Shown piece by piece: positions 1-11,599 of a DNA stretch of 64,000 bases (positions within the stretch are counted from its first letter, which is position 1; each line of letters starts with the position of its first letter). The translations under genes were made by a program, and so were the position numbers. The notes under the pieces are model-generated. The model searched no databases and was not told where the DNA came from. It saw only the letters and a program-made list of their open reading frames with translations. Source of the DNA: Argyresthia goedartella (taxonomy: Eukaryota; Arthropoda; Insecta; Lepidoptera; Argyresthiidae); assembly GCA_949825045.1 (NCBI GenBank), contig OX463824.1, positions 24,102,501 to 24,166,500 on the forward strand, read 5' to 3'.

Positions 1-61
1 GCCAAGTTAACATTGTGGCCTAGTATTTAAGTGACTGGGGATCTCTAAAAAATATATAATA

Positions 62-275
62 ATAATTGTAGCCCATTAATGTCCCCACTGAGGGCAACGG
101 GCCTTTGCCCGGATACGAGTATGATTGAGCCATACTCCACCACGCTGGCTCAGTGTGTCGGAAGATATCAAGCTGCCCTATTAGGGCATCTGACACAGCT
201 TTGCGACTGCTACCACAGAGTAGCGATAGTAGCCGGGACCAACAGCTTACCGTGTCATCCGAAACATATGCCACA
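62..275 (-). mobile_element. SINE-D fragment (minus)
   Basis: Reverse complement matches the body seen at 15755-16035 and 42420-42722: the end 'gggctac' next to 'cattaatg', a 'cccggatac' block, a 'gctggctcagtg' block and 'actatcgctactc'-like text. The tRNA-like head is missing, so the copy is truncated. The family name is only a label for this window. Confidence 0.7.
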
Positions 276-864
276 TAGAACGGACACCCATCCAGTGCCG
301 GTCTCGGCCAGATGTTGCTGCCCGCACGATCGTTTCCGAAGTGCGCATTACACATGGCCACAGTGCACCTGATTCACATTATCATTACAGAGCGACGCAA
401 TGCATACAGTTTCGTTAACTTAGGCGCGGCTTCGCAATGCATTCTTGGTATTCATACCATTTGGCGTACTAAGTACTCATCGCGCCTAGACTAAGTAAGC
501 AAAGAATTTTGTTAATCTGTGTCCGCTACCAAGGCCATTTATTGGAAAAGGCCGAGCTTCCCATACAAAAGATATCTGAGATGATTCTTTGCTTCTTTTT
601 AATTCGAATATTTTTTTATTTTTTTTCAAATAGCTTCAAGGTAATTATTGTATTTTACACTCAATGAGCAAATGATTGGACAATCCCCTACATAAAGATT
701 TATCGAATATTACCATTTTCGACTATCTGAGAGACGATCAGCCACATCTAGTCTTTACTAACACACAGAAGTATTACAATCGCAACTCACATCAAAAATC
801 CAAAATACGTCTCACAATTTTTAGGGCTTTGTCACTCTGTACTTACATTCAACCTCTTTGGTTT
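276..864. other. No gene recognised
   Basis: AT-rich sequence with short ORFs on both strands, none carrying a recognisable motif. An ORF opening at 676 runs on into the repeat and LINE sequence beyond 900, so it is a chance reading frame. Confidence 0.5.
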
Positions 865-920
865 GAGATGATACGAAAAAAATATGGGGATTCTTTAGAA
901 TCCATTTACTCCAATATAAT

Positions 921-2116
921 AGTAGTTTATCTACACACGTATCATAATAGTAGTTTATGTGACTGTTACATAAAGTCAAAGTCAAAGTACTTTATTACTG
1001 TAGATATTTACATATACTTAGCAAACGTCATTTTTTGCCTCTTCTCTACAATGGACCACTGTGGGAGAAGGAGGGCGTAGAAACTCCCACAGATTGATTT
1101 TTAGATCTCTTTTAAAATTAGGTTGTGCTTAACTAATACAAATATGAAAAAAATTATTATCATGATTAATAAGCAGGAATAAATAATTACAAAACTATTA
1201 ACAGCAAGGTCTGTGTTGAGCTAGATTAACCCCATACAGTCCTGTCATTTACGTAATCTTGAACATTGTGATATCCGGTGATATCCCTTTTTCGACAAGT
1301 CGCTTTAACATGCTTTTTAAATGCTCAAATGGCAATTTTAAAATTTCCAGAGGTATCTTATTGTAGCAGAGAATGCAATGCACCCTTGAAAGAATTCTAA
1401 AAGTCTAAAACGGGGCGCACATAGTCTGTGATTATTTCTTAGGTTAACATTACAGCTATCGCTATATGTTTGGAAAATGTTGTAAGGTTATTGCGTACAT
1501 ACATTATATTTTCGAAAATAAATTGACTAGCTACAGTTACTAAGTCAATTTCTTTAAAAAGCTCTCTTAAGGGGACTGTTCGTTTTAAATTATAAATTGC
1601 TCGAATAGCTATTTTCTGTAGAATAAAAATAGTTAGAATATCCGCTGCTTTCCCCCACAACAAGATACCATAGGACATCACACTATGAAAGTAACTAAAA
1701 TATACTAGCCTAGATGTAGCCACATCCGTGCTTTGTCTGATGTTCCTAACAGCGTAAACCATAATGCATAATTATGTACAGTAACATACACTAGTTTATC
1801 GACACAAATATCATAAGCTCTCTTTGATGTGTTCAGGAACCGCATGTTCTACCGGCATTGTGGCATTGATCATTGCTCTGCAGTTGTTTAGCTTGTTCTG
1901 TAGTACCAACTTCACAGACAAACTAGGGGCGGCACGCAGGCGGGCATCGGCGTTCGAATTTGAATGTCATAATATGTAGAAAAATTACACATTATGGTCA
2001 TAATGTTTAATTACAGATAAGAAATGAGTTTTTACCAAGTAGTTTAACATTATGCTGATCGAAACGTGCGGTTTTTCTACGCAGTAAAGAGGGTTTATGA
2101 TACGTGTGTAGATAAA
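921..2116. mobile_element. M2 inverted-repeat element, copy 1, carrying a LINE
   Basis: The ends carry a perfect 19-bp inverted repeat, TATCTACACACGTATCATA, at 928-946 and its complement at 2096-2114. The right half (1765-2115) aligns closely with 15420-15745. The interior is split by an L1 LINE fragment. With the LINE removed, the centre would read as a palindrome around 'ttacataatgcataattatg', so the ancestral element was a foldback. No transposase is visible; it is non-autonomous. Confidence 0.75.
974..1763 (-). pseudogene. L1 (CR1-like) LINE, 3' fragment with RT C-terminus
   Basis: The 3' end lies at 974 and carries a GTCAAA/TTTGAC tail. Reading leftward on the minus strand comes a C-terminal reverse-transcriptase region (ORF 1439-1762, with YAVRNI, DVATSRLVYF, SYGILLWG), followed by the part that reads IPLEILKLPFE in the better copy at 29518-31100, then the 3' UTR with a 'ctcccacag' block. 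It is 5'-truncated and frameshifted after the ORF. The reverse-transcriptase core and endonuclease are absent. It inserted inside M2, and 'cataa' at both edges may be a short target duplication. Confidence 0.85.
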
Positions 2117-2375
2117 GTCATTTACAGATTCGATTTTTGGGTCAACGTCATTAAGATTCTCACTCAAGGAAAACGCGATTGGATGAAATTTTCTTGACAG
2201 CATTTAATTACGAAAATACCTCTTAATTGTTTTATTTTTACCTGAAATTCTGAAACCCTAACTAGTTTAATTACGAAATTGCTCTTAAAATGCGGATATG
2301 ATGTCTTCGTAAACTCCTTGAAAATCTTTTTGACAAAATGGCGTAGTTTACTTTTTTTTGGCACTACGTTATTTT

Positions 2376-2611
2376 AGTTTCGAGTCGAGCGCATTGTTGG
2401 CGCTCTCTTTTCTTTCTTATGTGGATGTAATTAATGATTACACTTTCATTTACATCCGTATTTCTTTTATATATTTTCTTTCGTATCACCTTTTTCCCGC
2501 CTCGAGCATTGGACTGAACTTACATCGCTGAGCTACTGACAATGACCAGACAGTTTTATTTTAAACAGAGTGTCGCAAGGCAAATGATATGAAAAGTTTT
2601 AGTTTATCCTG
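2376..2611. other. No gene recognised
   Basis: AT-rich, nothing recognisable. Confidence 0.4.
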
Positions 2612-2930
2612 TTATCAACAACAATTCATTACTTATTATTTTAATTGTAATCCTTAAATTTATCTGGAAATGGTATTTGTTTACAGTATTTTCAATAAAA
2701 TACTGTATAGTTTTACATAATTTATCAAATGCAAATAGTACAAACGGCAACGCATTTAAGTTTTATAAAATTATATCAACTACAATTCGATACTTATTTT
2801 ATTATTGTAGTTCTAAAATTTATCTAAAAATGTCATTTGTTTACGGTATTTTATTGTATAGTTAAATATAATTTATCAAATCCAAATAGTTAAAATGGCA
2901 CCGCATTTCCGTTTTATAAAATTAAACACA
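2612..2930 (+). repeat. Two tandem copies of a ~161-bp unit
   Basis: 2612-2772 and 2773-2930 align: each has 'atcaac', then 'ttatctggaaatg' or 'ttatctaaaaatg', then 'catttgtttac' or close, 'ataatttatcaaat', and ends 'gttttataaaatt'. The copies are clearly diverged, so this is an old duplication of AT-rich sequence. Confidence 0.75.
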
Positions 2931-3328
2931 CTTCCGGAACAAAAGACGAGGCATGCGGCGCCATTTTTGCCGGCATTCGTATTCTTTTCGTCTGCCGAGT
3001 TAGCTACTTCTCTGAAGACTTTGCTGTGATTTCAAGACTAGTGGAAGCGAATTTCTGTATCGTTTCATAAAGCAAAATACAGCATTTCAAGAGTGAGTAT
3101 TGTCCAAAGTTTCATTTTACAAACCCAGTAAACCCTGTTAGTCAACAATCCGATCTATGTTTTTGACTTACCTAGGTCAGTGTTAGTAGAAATATATTTT
3201 TCTTGCATATTATTGCCGCAACTATTGGCTAACCGCAACTGCTTAGTGCGTGGGCCCACTTATGGTGGTTCACGAATTGATAGTTTTTATTGAAAAGTTG
3301 TTTGTTTGTTTTTACTTGTTAGTTTATT
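2931..3328. other. No gene recognised
   Basis: Nothing recognisable. GC is slightly higher around 2945-3000. Confidence 0.4.
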
Positions 3329-3445
3329 CGAATTGAATTATCTTGAAAAGAGGTTCAAAAACTATGTTAAAAATGAGCTGATAAGAAAGTCATATTATAA
3401 TATTAAGGAATACTTAGATGACAAAACATGCTTGGTCCATACCAT
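3329..3445 (+). pseudogene. CR1-like LINE C-terminal scrap
   Basis: The frame reads LEKRFKNYVKNELIRKSYYN and then a KEYLDDK-type ending. This matches the extreme C-terminus of the LINE proteins at 29518-31100 (KKGYYNVQDYLNDG) and 54011-55414 (NKCYYRVDEFFEDKS). Only about 38 codons are left. The rest of the 108-codon ORF downstream is unrelated. Confidence 0.65.
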
Positions 3446-4149
3446 CTCAGCGCATAGAAATTCGACAAGGGGAGATGGATCAAGTCTTATCACTCACCGG
3501 CGAATTTCCTTAGACCGTTTTTTTTTTTTTGGAGGGGAAAAAAATGGAATTACCCACGCCCAGGAGTCAGACCTGCTATGTCCGAGTCCCCACATATTGA
3601 GCGGGCATCAGCTCGTGTGGTATACGGACTAGAAACAACCCCTTTGCGTTTACAATTATTTGTCTAAGACTTTACTGTGAGCCATGGCCTCGGTATATGC
3701 TGAAGACTTTCTGCAATTTGCCCTTTTGGGCGATCTATATGTGTATATGATAATGGGAGGAGAAAAAAAAAAACTAAGAGACCGAAACCAGTACCTGTTG
3801 TGAAGTCACTTTTTTTTAAAAGAAGGTATGGGGGAGCTTCTTGCCGTTTCTTCTTATATAACCCCGGGGCTCACCTTCCGAAACGGTGTAGTCTTTTTTA
3901 TATAAAAAAAATACTTGTAGTTACAAGTAAGTATAATATTGAATAAGTTGAATAATCATAATCATTATATCGGTATGTTACATGTCAATTGATTGACGTC
4001 TTAAGAGTTAAATAATATCTTATTAAGCTACAATTACAATTTAACATATAATTACATACATTAATTATTTGTCATTATTGCATTAATTAATTAATTACAT
4101 TTGTCAGAATGAAAACATTACTATTGCACGATTGGTACCTAACTCAGTG
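3446..4149. other. Repeat-like sequence, no gene
   Basis: Part of this (about 3800-3910, with 'gagcttcttgccg' and 'ccttccgaaacggt') resembles the 3' UTR of a common lepidopteran LINE type; this is from memory of the family. Poly-A and poly-T runs are frequent. No coding frame was recognised. Confidence 0.35.
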
Positions 4150-4330
4150 AATTATGGGTATTATGACACATTTCCCTCAACAAGGAATTCCTTAACGGAA
4201 TAGTAAGCCTTCTTAATAAGAAATATTTTAAGTATATGAAAAGTTGATCTGAGTTGGTGTCTGTTATGGATAAGATTATTTCTTTATTTATATTCAATAA
4301 AAATAATAATCTGAATCTGAATCTTGAACT
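4150..4330 (-). pseudogene. CR1-like LINE C-terminal scrap (minus)
   Basis: The minus strand reads FHILKIFLIKKAYYSVKEFL followed by VEGNVS and a stop near 4155. This fits the 'L..K.YY.V.EF' ending shared by the LINE proteins in this window. The part further upstream is AT-rich and not recognised. Confidence 0.6.
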
Positions 4331-4639
4331 TGATGCAAGCCATCAGAGATAGGTCACAGATATTACGTTTACAAATACCTATTTATATGGAATTATGGAG
4401 CCATATGATGCATGTGAAATATACATCATCATTGACCAGTTAGGCAAAGTTAGAACTCGGTCATCGTTTGAACTAAATATACCGCAGGTTTCTTTCTCTA
4501 AATATATTTTTCCAAGGTATACAATAAGACACTCAACACTGAAGCCATGTCACCCTATATTTAAGTAAAACGCCGAGACCAGACTAGCCAATTTCACATT
4601 TGACTGACTTCCCCCTAAACCTGCGACAACGGGCCATCT
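4331..4639. other. No gene recognised
   Basis: Nothing recognisable. Confidence 0.4.
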
Positions 4640-4800
4640 CGCGTGTCAGTCTGGTAACAGTCGAGATAAATTTTACGACTTTCCCGAACTTGCCTGGTTC
4701 GGCTATAAAAGCGGCAGGCGAATTGGAAGCCGACTGATTGAGCTGGCTACAATATTTCTAGAATCTAGACTTGCTTTTATTTCTAGATATACTTTAGTGT
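4640..4800 (+). promoter_or_regulatory. Possible core promoter or solo-LTR-like segment
   Basis: A TATAAAA box lies at 4704-4710 in locally GC-richer sequence, preceded by 'ctggttcgg' and followed about 30 bp later by 'gactgattgag'. No downstream ORF or paired LTR was found. It could be a chance TATA box, an LTR relic or a real start site. Confidence 0.25.
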
Positions 4801-5414
4801 TTGGGCGCCGGCAATTTGAGTTAATTGATCTGATCCATCACGGAGATTAACAGAAATAGTGAGATATAGGTAGATACCACATGTATTTACTCGTATGGCA
4901 TATTTATGTAGGAGCGTCACAGGCATGTATCCAAATTTCTTAACTAGTTGGTGGCGTCTTTTGTAAGGGTGTTGACGTCATATGAATCTCAGGGTAATCA
5001 GGGTCAGGGTCAGCTCGACCCGAGTCAACTCGACCCGAATAATAATACCGGATATTTCACATTGTGACATTGCGGTGATTTGAACAGGTAGAAAGTCGAT
5101 AATTTGAAATCAATAATTACTTTATTTTATTCCCTTACAAAGCAGGAGAACATAATGATCTATAATGCTTATTTCAATTAAGATGTATTATTTATATAGC
5201 GAAATTCGTACAATCAATCAAAATATACTTATTCTGTTAATAATAACTTATCTCTTAGAGCGCGTCATTCCTTTAATAATAGGTGTACGTTTCTAAAGCA
5301 GATACTTCTCAGAGAAGAACGCACAAGAACGGTTGGTCCCGACCCGACGAGTTATCGGGTCTCCAGTATGAATTTGGCTATATACATTAAAGTCACCTCA
5401 TATAGCTGATTTCA
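4801..5414. other. No gene recognised
   Basis: Contains 'cagctcgacccg' near 5018 with its complement near 6160, and more 'gacccgac' text near 5340. A transposon spanning 5.0-6.17 kb with these as ends is possible but weak. Confidence 0.3.
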
Positions 5415-5468
5415 TGCATATCATGTTGATTCTATGCATACCATGTTGATTCTGTGCATATCATGTTG
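5415..5468 (+). repeat. 20-bp tandem repeat, about 2.7 copies
   Basis: The unit TGCATATCATGTTGATTCTA starts at 5415, 5435 and 5455 with one or two changes per copy. The last copy ends in a T run. Confidence 0.85.
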
Positions 5469-6154
5469 TTTTTTTTATTTATATATTTATAATGTGTGTT
5501 TTGGAGAGCTTGTATCCTCACAACAGATAATGAAATAAAAACCAAATTGCGTTGTTCTGAAAGAAAGACATTTTATTAAAACCCTGGTTTATCCATTACA
5601 GTATTTCACCATTATGGCAAGTACAGTTTAAAGGTAAGTTATTATAAGACTTACCTGAAAGAAAAACAACAATTAAAGCTATTATTCACTTAATTATTCA
5701 CATATTTCTGAATCTTGCCGACATCTTTGACAACCTTCAAAATGTACCAAAGACTACGGAAACGAGACGACGACGTCTCGTTTTACATATTATAAATGAT
5801 TATCAAAAAAATAATGTTAATCATTATTTTTTAAGACTGTGATTGTTGTAATATTGTACCAATTAACGTACTTTTTAACAAAATAAAAAAATACCTATTT
5901 TAAGCACGACACTAAAATATTTCTTTATTTTGAATGCTCAAACGAATATTAATAAAGTACCTAAATACATTAATCAGTCTCTATTGCAGAACAAGTTCAT
6001 AGCATTAAAATTTATTTAAAATAATATATTTATTACTATAAAAGTATATAATTCTATCAATAAATTAAAACAATCTTCAATATTTTAAGAGGATGATGTC
6101 TTTCATGCCGACGGTACAAACCTTTTTTTTAGACATAGTTTCTGGTTATTGTTC
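5469..6154. other. No gene; one small hairpin
   Basis: AT-rich. 'aacgagacg' and its complement at 5761-5782 form a 9-bp stem with a 4-nt loop. Nothing else recognised. Confidence 0.4.
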
Positions 6155-6335
6155 GGGTCGAGCTGTCCATGACACGGCAATCAGAGCAGGTACTCACGCA
6201 CTATGTGGTCGACTGTCTGGCACTTGGCACCGCAGTCGCAGCTAGGAGTGGCAGACCAGCTGCAGCGGTGTCTATAGTGGGCGCTGCGTCCGTGGCCTGT
6301 ACGGATTCTATTTAGCTGTCACCGATCCCGACAGG
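6155..6335 (-). pseudogene. Jockey-type LINE C-terminal fragment
   Basis: The minus strand reads QLNRIRTGHGRSAHYRHRC and then PSCDCGAKCQTVDHIVREYL. This is the cysteine/histidine-rich C-terminal module typical of jockey-type ORF2 proteins. Stops lie at both ends of the stretch, so only about 55 codons survive. Compare 45407-45801, a second relic of the same kind. Confidence 0.75.
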
Positions 6336-6832
6336 ATAGTTCGTGATACTACGTGTCTGGTCGAGTGCGGTCGCTTACGTAGTCCCCCAGCTGGCCATTA
6401 TTTAGTCCAATCACACAAAATATGTACAAGATACAATAGCAATTCAATTAAAATAATATAAATACAGATTCAATTCAATAATCTAGGTACAACACAATCA
6501 TGCATGCACCTCACAGAACCTGCCACATAGGTACTCATGCTAAATGCCTCCATGCATCATTCAGTGAAGCTGCAGCCAGCAGTGCGGTTAGGCTATCCCG
6601 CGCCCATACTAGCGGAGACTGCCGGCGCGCCGCCGTGCGGTGCGTGCCACCCGATTGCAGCTGGTGCCAAAGCCATGTGTGTAACTGTCTCGCGCGCGGC
6701 ATTTATTTGATCAGCAGCAGTCTGCATTCGCCCAATACTGGAACATACATTAAGCGCGACTGTTTGTTATTTCAAGTTCGTTTGTTTGTTCTTTCAAACC
6801 AAAAACCTCTTAAAATATAGCTTCTTCTTCTT
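6336..6832. other. GC-rich patch, no gene recognised
   Basis: About 6600-6690 is GC-rich ('gccggcgcgccgccgtgcgg') and lies in a 106-codon plus-strand ORF (6500-6820) rich in Cys, His and Ser. No domain or splice context supports it as a gene. It could be promoter-like sequence. Confidence 0.35.
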
Positions 6833-6972
6833 CAGCTCTCCATACTCCTCAATGTCCTTTGCCAAGCGCATAAGCTGTCCTGCGGTGGCCACTCCCGTCC
6901 ATTCTCTGATGTTGCGGAGCCACGACTTGCTCCTTATGCCAGCGCGTATTTTCCCCTTTCCATGCTAAAATA
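6833..6972 (-). pseudogene. LINE endonuclease-RT C-terminal fragment
   Basis: The minus strand reads KSWLRNIREWTG and then GQLMRLAKDIEEY, ending in a run of AAG (Lys) codons that doubles as a GAA/TTC tail. This fits the 'RRKxSWLRNLRxW' end of a common insect endonuclease-reverse transcriptase LINE; 51421-51760 holds another copy. Confidence 0.7.
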
Positions 6973-7000
6973 TAGCTAGATTCTCTAGAATAGGAACCAT

Positions 7001-7190
7001 AAAATAAACATATACATTTATGCACAGGCACATAAATTGGTTCAGGCCCCATACTAGGATTCGCTGTGTCTTGGGAACAGAAGAAGAAACAGCGACGTCA
7101 CGCACATTTAAATATCCAATACCTAGGGTCTTTTTTTCTCCCCCCACAGCCGGAATTCGAAACCGGGACCTCTCGCTTAGCAAGGGTTAA
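7001..7190 (-). mobile_element. SINE-B copy (minus)
   Basis: On the minus strand it has the degraded box B region ('ggtttcgaattccgg'), an A-rich linker, 'gtgacgtcgctgtttc' and 'atgtgcctg'-like tail text, ending in 'atgtttat'. The tRNA-like head is diverged. Confidence 0.75.
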
Positions 7191-7410
7191 TATGTATTTA
7201 CTTAAGCAAGGGAAGGAGAATTATTTGTTAGTCCTTGGCTGCGCACTTGCAGTCCAAGGCTTTGGTAAATGATCCAATCGGGCCGCTCGTAAAATAACCA
7301 CTTGTGTGTAGAGAGCTTTAGAGCCACTTTTAAAAGATCTATAACAGATTTACTCGTACTTGCATGCTTCTTAAGCTCAAGACACATGGAGCGGTCACGC
7401 AGCAACGTGT
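7191..7410. other. No gene recognised
   Basis: A minus-strand ORF (7202-7465) covers this stretch and runs into the LINE. No motif was recognised. Confidence 0.35.
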
Positions 7411-7905
7411 CAAAGTCAAAGTTCTTTATTACTGTAGATATTTGCAAATAATTAGCAAACGTCATTTTTTGCCTCTTCTCTATATTGGACCACTGTGGGA
7501 GTAGAAGGGCGTAGAATCTCCCACAGATTGATTTTTAGATCTCTTTTAAAAATTGGTTGTGCTTAACTAATATAAAAATTACAATATTAATTATTATGAT
7601 CAATAAGCAAGACTAAATAATTACAAAATTATTAACAGCAAGGTCTGTGTTGAGCTAGATTAACCCCATACAGTTCCGTCATTTACGTAATCTTAACATT
7701 GTGATATCCGGTGATATCCCTTTTTCGACAAAGTCGCTTTAACATGCTTTTTAAATGCTCAAATGGCAATTTTAAAATTTCCAGAGGTATCTTATTGTAG
7801 TAGAGAATGCAATGCACCCTTGAAAGAATGGCTAACTTTCGCAAGTCTAAACCGGGGCGCAACTAGTCTGTGATTATTTATTAGGTAAACATTACAGCTA
7901 TCGTG
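7411..7905 (-). pseudogene. L1 LINE 3' fragment, copy 2
   Basis: Closely matches the 3' part of 974-1763: same tail side, the 'ggaccactgtgggag' block, the 'gtctgtgttgagctagatta' block and the coding tail around 'tgctcaaatggcaatttta'. It stops at 7905 against a GTTCCGTACC element, so both ends are truncated relative to 29518-31100. Confidence 0.85.
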
Positions 7906-7910
7906 TGTTT

Positions 7911-8085
7911 TAGGGTTCCGAACTCAAAGGATTGTGAAGCCCTATACTAAGCCACCGCTGTCCGCCTATCCGTCCTTCTGACGGTAGGTCATGAAATGCT
8001 TTTCATGACCTACCGTCTATGAAAGGTCGTACGGAACCTTTCTTAAACGAGCCTTACTCGCATTTGACCGGTTTTTTGTATTCTA
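7911..8085 (+). mobile_element. Short GTTCCGTACC-family element with hairpin
   Basis: Starts 'tttagggttccg', has 'cgctgtccg', then 'gtacggaacc', and ends in the family terminus 'gcatttgaccggttttt'. Between these lies a perfect 16-bp stem with 4-nt loop at 7981-8016, not seen in the other copies. It is much shorter than the ~400-bp copies at 22539 and 25638. Confidence 0.75.
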
Positions 8086-8159
8086 CGTCGGGGTGATGGA
8101 CTGGCCCCGTTTTGCTAAATATGTCTTGAATTATGTGGGTGTTAATCTGTGTCATTGTC

Positions 8160-8306
8160 ATCCCCTCCCTAGGCGATAAAGGATGGCTTACAACTTGCAC
8201 AGGTTCGAATTCCGGCTGGGTAGGAAAAAAAACCCCAGGTGTGTGACGTCACTGTTTCTGGTTCCCACGACACAGAGTATCATAGTGTGGGGCCAGACGC
8301 TTGTTT
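8160..8306 (+). mobile_element. SINE-B copy
   Basis: Box B-like 'ggttcgaattccggctgg', an A run, 'gtgtgacgtcactgtttctg', 'cccacgacacagagtatc' and 'gtgtggggccag'. The head is diverged and the tail is cut by the P2 element. Confidence 0.75.
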
Positions 8307-8309
8307 ATG

Positions 8310-8604
8310 CCACCGTAAGATAGTCAAAACCGTTAGTTGTTAGTTTATCAACTATCGACAGATAGTAAACCAGACCGACAGGGTTTAGAATTCAAGTTTC
8401 TTTTGTTCTTCATGTCATGTCATGTCAACCTAATACGAAGACTATTCAGGGGCTTCGCTGCACTCGCCCCCTCTAGTCTTCACCTAAGCTACCGCAGTGT
8501 TTGCCCTGGTATTTCGTTTGCAATTCAAGTTTAAAACCAGTTTACTATTTAAAGGTTTTAACCGTTAGTTTATCAAATAACGGTTTTGTCAATCTTACGG
8601 TGAC
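8310..8604. mobile_element. P2 element, copy 1
   Basis: Terminal inverted repeats 'caccgtaagat.gtcaaaaccg' at 8311-8331 and the complement at 8583-8604. The inner part holds the shared P core: 'aacctaatacgaag', a 'ggcttcgctgca' block, and 'cacctaagctaccgcagt'. No ORF of note; non-autonomous. Confidence 0.8.
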
Positions 8605-11595
8605 ATAAATAAATGGATATGTTTACTGATTCATTTCCGCCATCGGATCAGCATCAGTCATAAATAAGCATAAGCAGTGCTGCAAGCAGGTGCAGGCTCT
8701 CTACTGTCTTTGTTAACTATTCTTGTCCACCGGCCTCACCGACAAAAAGACAGTAGCAACGCCTTGTCATCGTGACGAAACGTAATCGTAGCAATTTCGC
8801 GTTGTCACGGTGATTGAATCGTGCGCATCGAGATCTGCCTAGATCGCAGCGCCCTCGGGAGAGTTCCGTCGGATCCCATTACAATATACGAATGAATGAC
8901 TCGCCGACACATACTATGACGGACTTGTGACTAGACTAACTGTCTGGTAATGATTCAACAAAACTTTAAATGCAGAATTTGAAGAATTTGTCGATAAAAA
9001 ACAGGACCAGGAAATCAAGTTTTACAGATATTTAAAGAAGAGAACCGAGATTAAGATTGGTAAATCTGAAAGCCATCATATCATGCACGGAAACGACTCG
9101 AAATTAAAAACGCTCAAAATTTATAATTTAAATTAAAGAATCTTAAAACGAATATTTAACCCCAAATTCGGTCCATTCATCGCGCGACCGGATTCTCGTT
9201 CCAATCCAACTCGCAAATTCACTAGCGCCCTCTACTTTAATTAAACTAAGCTGAACGTCGTGAACGTTAAATGTAGACGGAAGGCCGCCATTGTAAATTC
9301 CACCGACGTTTCAGTTTCATGGCTTTAGTTGGAAAACGCCGGCGGACTTTTATGGGCAATTTCGGTTCCGTCGCTTTGTTATACTACCAATGCTTTTAAG
9401 GCGCTGCACCTCGCCCCGGTAAACATATGTGCGGCTTTACGAGCCACTAGCTTATGGAAAATATGTAGTAATGTCTGCTTAGAACGTTAACAGTGTGCGG
9501 GTACGAAATGAGCAATTTATCTTGTCCTGAGGTCAGGGGTACGGTGTAGTCGCTTGTGTGAGTAACAAGATATGCGTATGTTCTTGCAGATGGGAAATAT
9601 CAAAGGTGTCACGTTACTTGTGCTGTTAAGAAATCCGCGGGAACGAAGAACTTTTCCGGGGTCTTGTTGACTTGAGGACAAGATAATATAGTCTGCAGAT
9701 ACTAAATTTGTTTCAGTATTCATTGGTCAGGCAGTTAAAACGGTCTAACCAAGTTCTAACTGAAATATAGAGCTGGCTGTACGAAATTATTAAGAAATGA
9801 AGAGGCTCACCGAGTACCTGCACGTAGTGAATTCAAACACCTTTATGCAAATTTTATGAATCAGTTATTATTTAAAAATTATTTCCCTACGTCTGAGACG
9901 TTAAAGGTTATCACATACAATTAATTGGTAAGCACCATCTCATGTATTATTTACACCGTCACTTTGCAAACGGCTCTATCAACAAAGACTATGCTGAGGG
10001 ATGCTTTGAACTACATCGATCTGAGTTAGAAATAAGATATTAGTAACTGATGCAGGTAGTCGGTCATTCCATTATCTCACCTGTTTTGTGAACGCATACG
10101 GCGTCATAAATTACAACAGGAGTAAAACCTAGAAGCTGCCATACGCTTATTTACGTTACGTTTACGTCAAATTTATATTACTGAGCAATATTCAGACGCC
10201 TCATATCTCTCGCAGACAATTCCCAACACAACACACCCAACTCGACACTCGGACAAAAACAACAAAAATATTTAGCAATAAAATTTTACGATTACTCAGA
10301 GTTTACTCTTCGACTGGCAACTCCTTTGTATCATTCCCAATTAGGATTCCGAAGCATGAAGTAAGCTCGAGAAACGTCATAAATTGAACTTTACGATTGT
10401 CACAGATAGTGTCTAATAAAGCTCATGTTTAGTGGCAACTTCGCACACTTTAAAAGCTAAGTTAGCGTTTGTCAACAATTACAGAGTAACAATATCGGTT
10501 CTGACGGCTCGGCGCGTCGCAATGGCTCCTAAAATTCACTAAGCAACTTTAATTCCCGATTGTAGGTAATAGTGCGCCGAGAAATGAGGTATTTTACGGG
10601 TAGTCGCTTCTGCCGAGTATTTCGAGTGCATAACTTACAGGGAAGCGGTGTTTTAGTGTGCCTGGGTTATGGCCGCCGACTATGCTCGTAAACCAGCGGC
10701 ATATTATGACAGTTCTATACACCTTGTGTCTTTATACTTTAAACAAAGCGTGTTGGTTTTTCTACTTCTTCTTTAGTTTTTTGGCTCGTCTTTTGTCTTG
10801 CTCTTAATTTTGCAATGACACTCACTGTTGGTTGGGTGTAGCTATTCTTATACAAAAAGTATGGTCCTTGGCTCATTTATTTCATTGTCATTAGAACATC
10901 TGACCTTTGCCTAACTCAGGGCCAACCCTAGGTTGAGCATCTTGGACCCTTGTCGGTTTTACGTTCGTCTTCAGCTTCGGCATCTTCCCCTTTCCATTTT
11001 TCACATGACCTCCTATTTAGTGATACGATAACCAACTGCAGTCCATGGATGCTAATATAATTTTCTCTAAGTGGCAATACGAATACGACACTCCCGATAG
11101 AATTAATACTTTCTTCCCACAATGTGCCATGAAACGTACATAAAACCGGTTGCAATCGAGATGCGTCCTCTCAAGCTAGATGCCCTTCAATGCGATAACT
11201 AATTAAAACAGATTAATTACCGGTCTCGGCTGCGGCCGTAAAATCCGCGCCTTTACTGCTCATACCGGCAGGCGGCAGTTAAAGAAGTTTTCCTTTTAAA
11301 ACTAAAAACGCTTCGTCCGTTTCAGAGCGAAATTCGAAGGCTGTAAAAAGAGGCTTGCTTCGGTCTGCTCGAGTCTGCTGTAAAGATTGTAGTGTAGCCT
11401 TCGAGAAGCATCCGAATGCACCAACTGCTGATCTAGTAAAACGCAACTTAAATTTTCACGCTGTCCCTAACAAGAGATCTGTCCAACTTTGAGTCTCTGT
11501 CAGACTTTGAAAAGTGTGCTGTACATCTTTATTTCAATTTGTATATTTCCTATATCGTGCGTCTTAGGGACTACGACCGGACTACTATGTCACAT
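8605..11595. other. Unique-looking stretch, no gene recognised
   Basis: About 3 kb without any of the window's repeats. It has several moderately GC-rich patches (8800-8880, 9160-9420, 11220-11400). ORFs are short and motif-free. The lack of repeats in a repeat-dense window may mean host intron or regulatory DNA, but nothing in the sequence proves that. Confidence 0.4.
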
Positions 11596-11599
11596 GACC

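Larger units (their letters stand above)
865..2375 (-). repeat. K repeat, copy 1, split by M2 element
   Basis: The flanks 865-920 and 2116-2375 align with the uninterrupted copy at 22205-22538. Both copies share 'aatccatttactcca', 'aaaacgcgattggatgaaat' and a 'cttaattgttttattttt' stretch. On the minus strand both encode a similar peptide (core IKQLRG followed by NFIQSRFP). Here the frame is broken and the M2 element sits inside it. The protein family was not recognised. It could be a decayed transposon ORF or a dispersed host-derived sequence. Confidence 0.65.

Noticed and set aside
676..1080. 134-codon ORF
   Set aside because: Runs across the K, M2 and antisense L1 boundaries; not one gene.
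6500..6820. 106-codon ORF
   Set aside because: GC-rich chance frame; no motif, codon signal or splice context.
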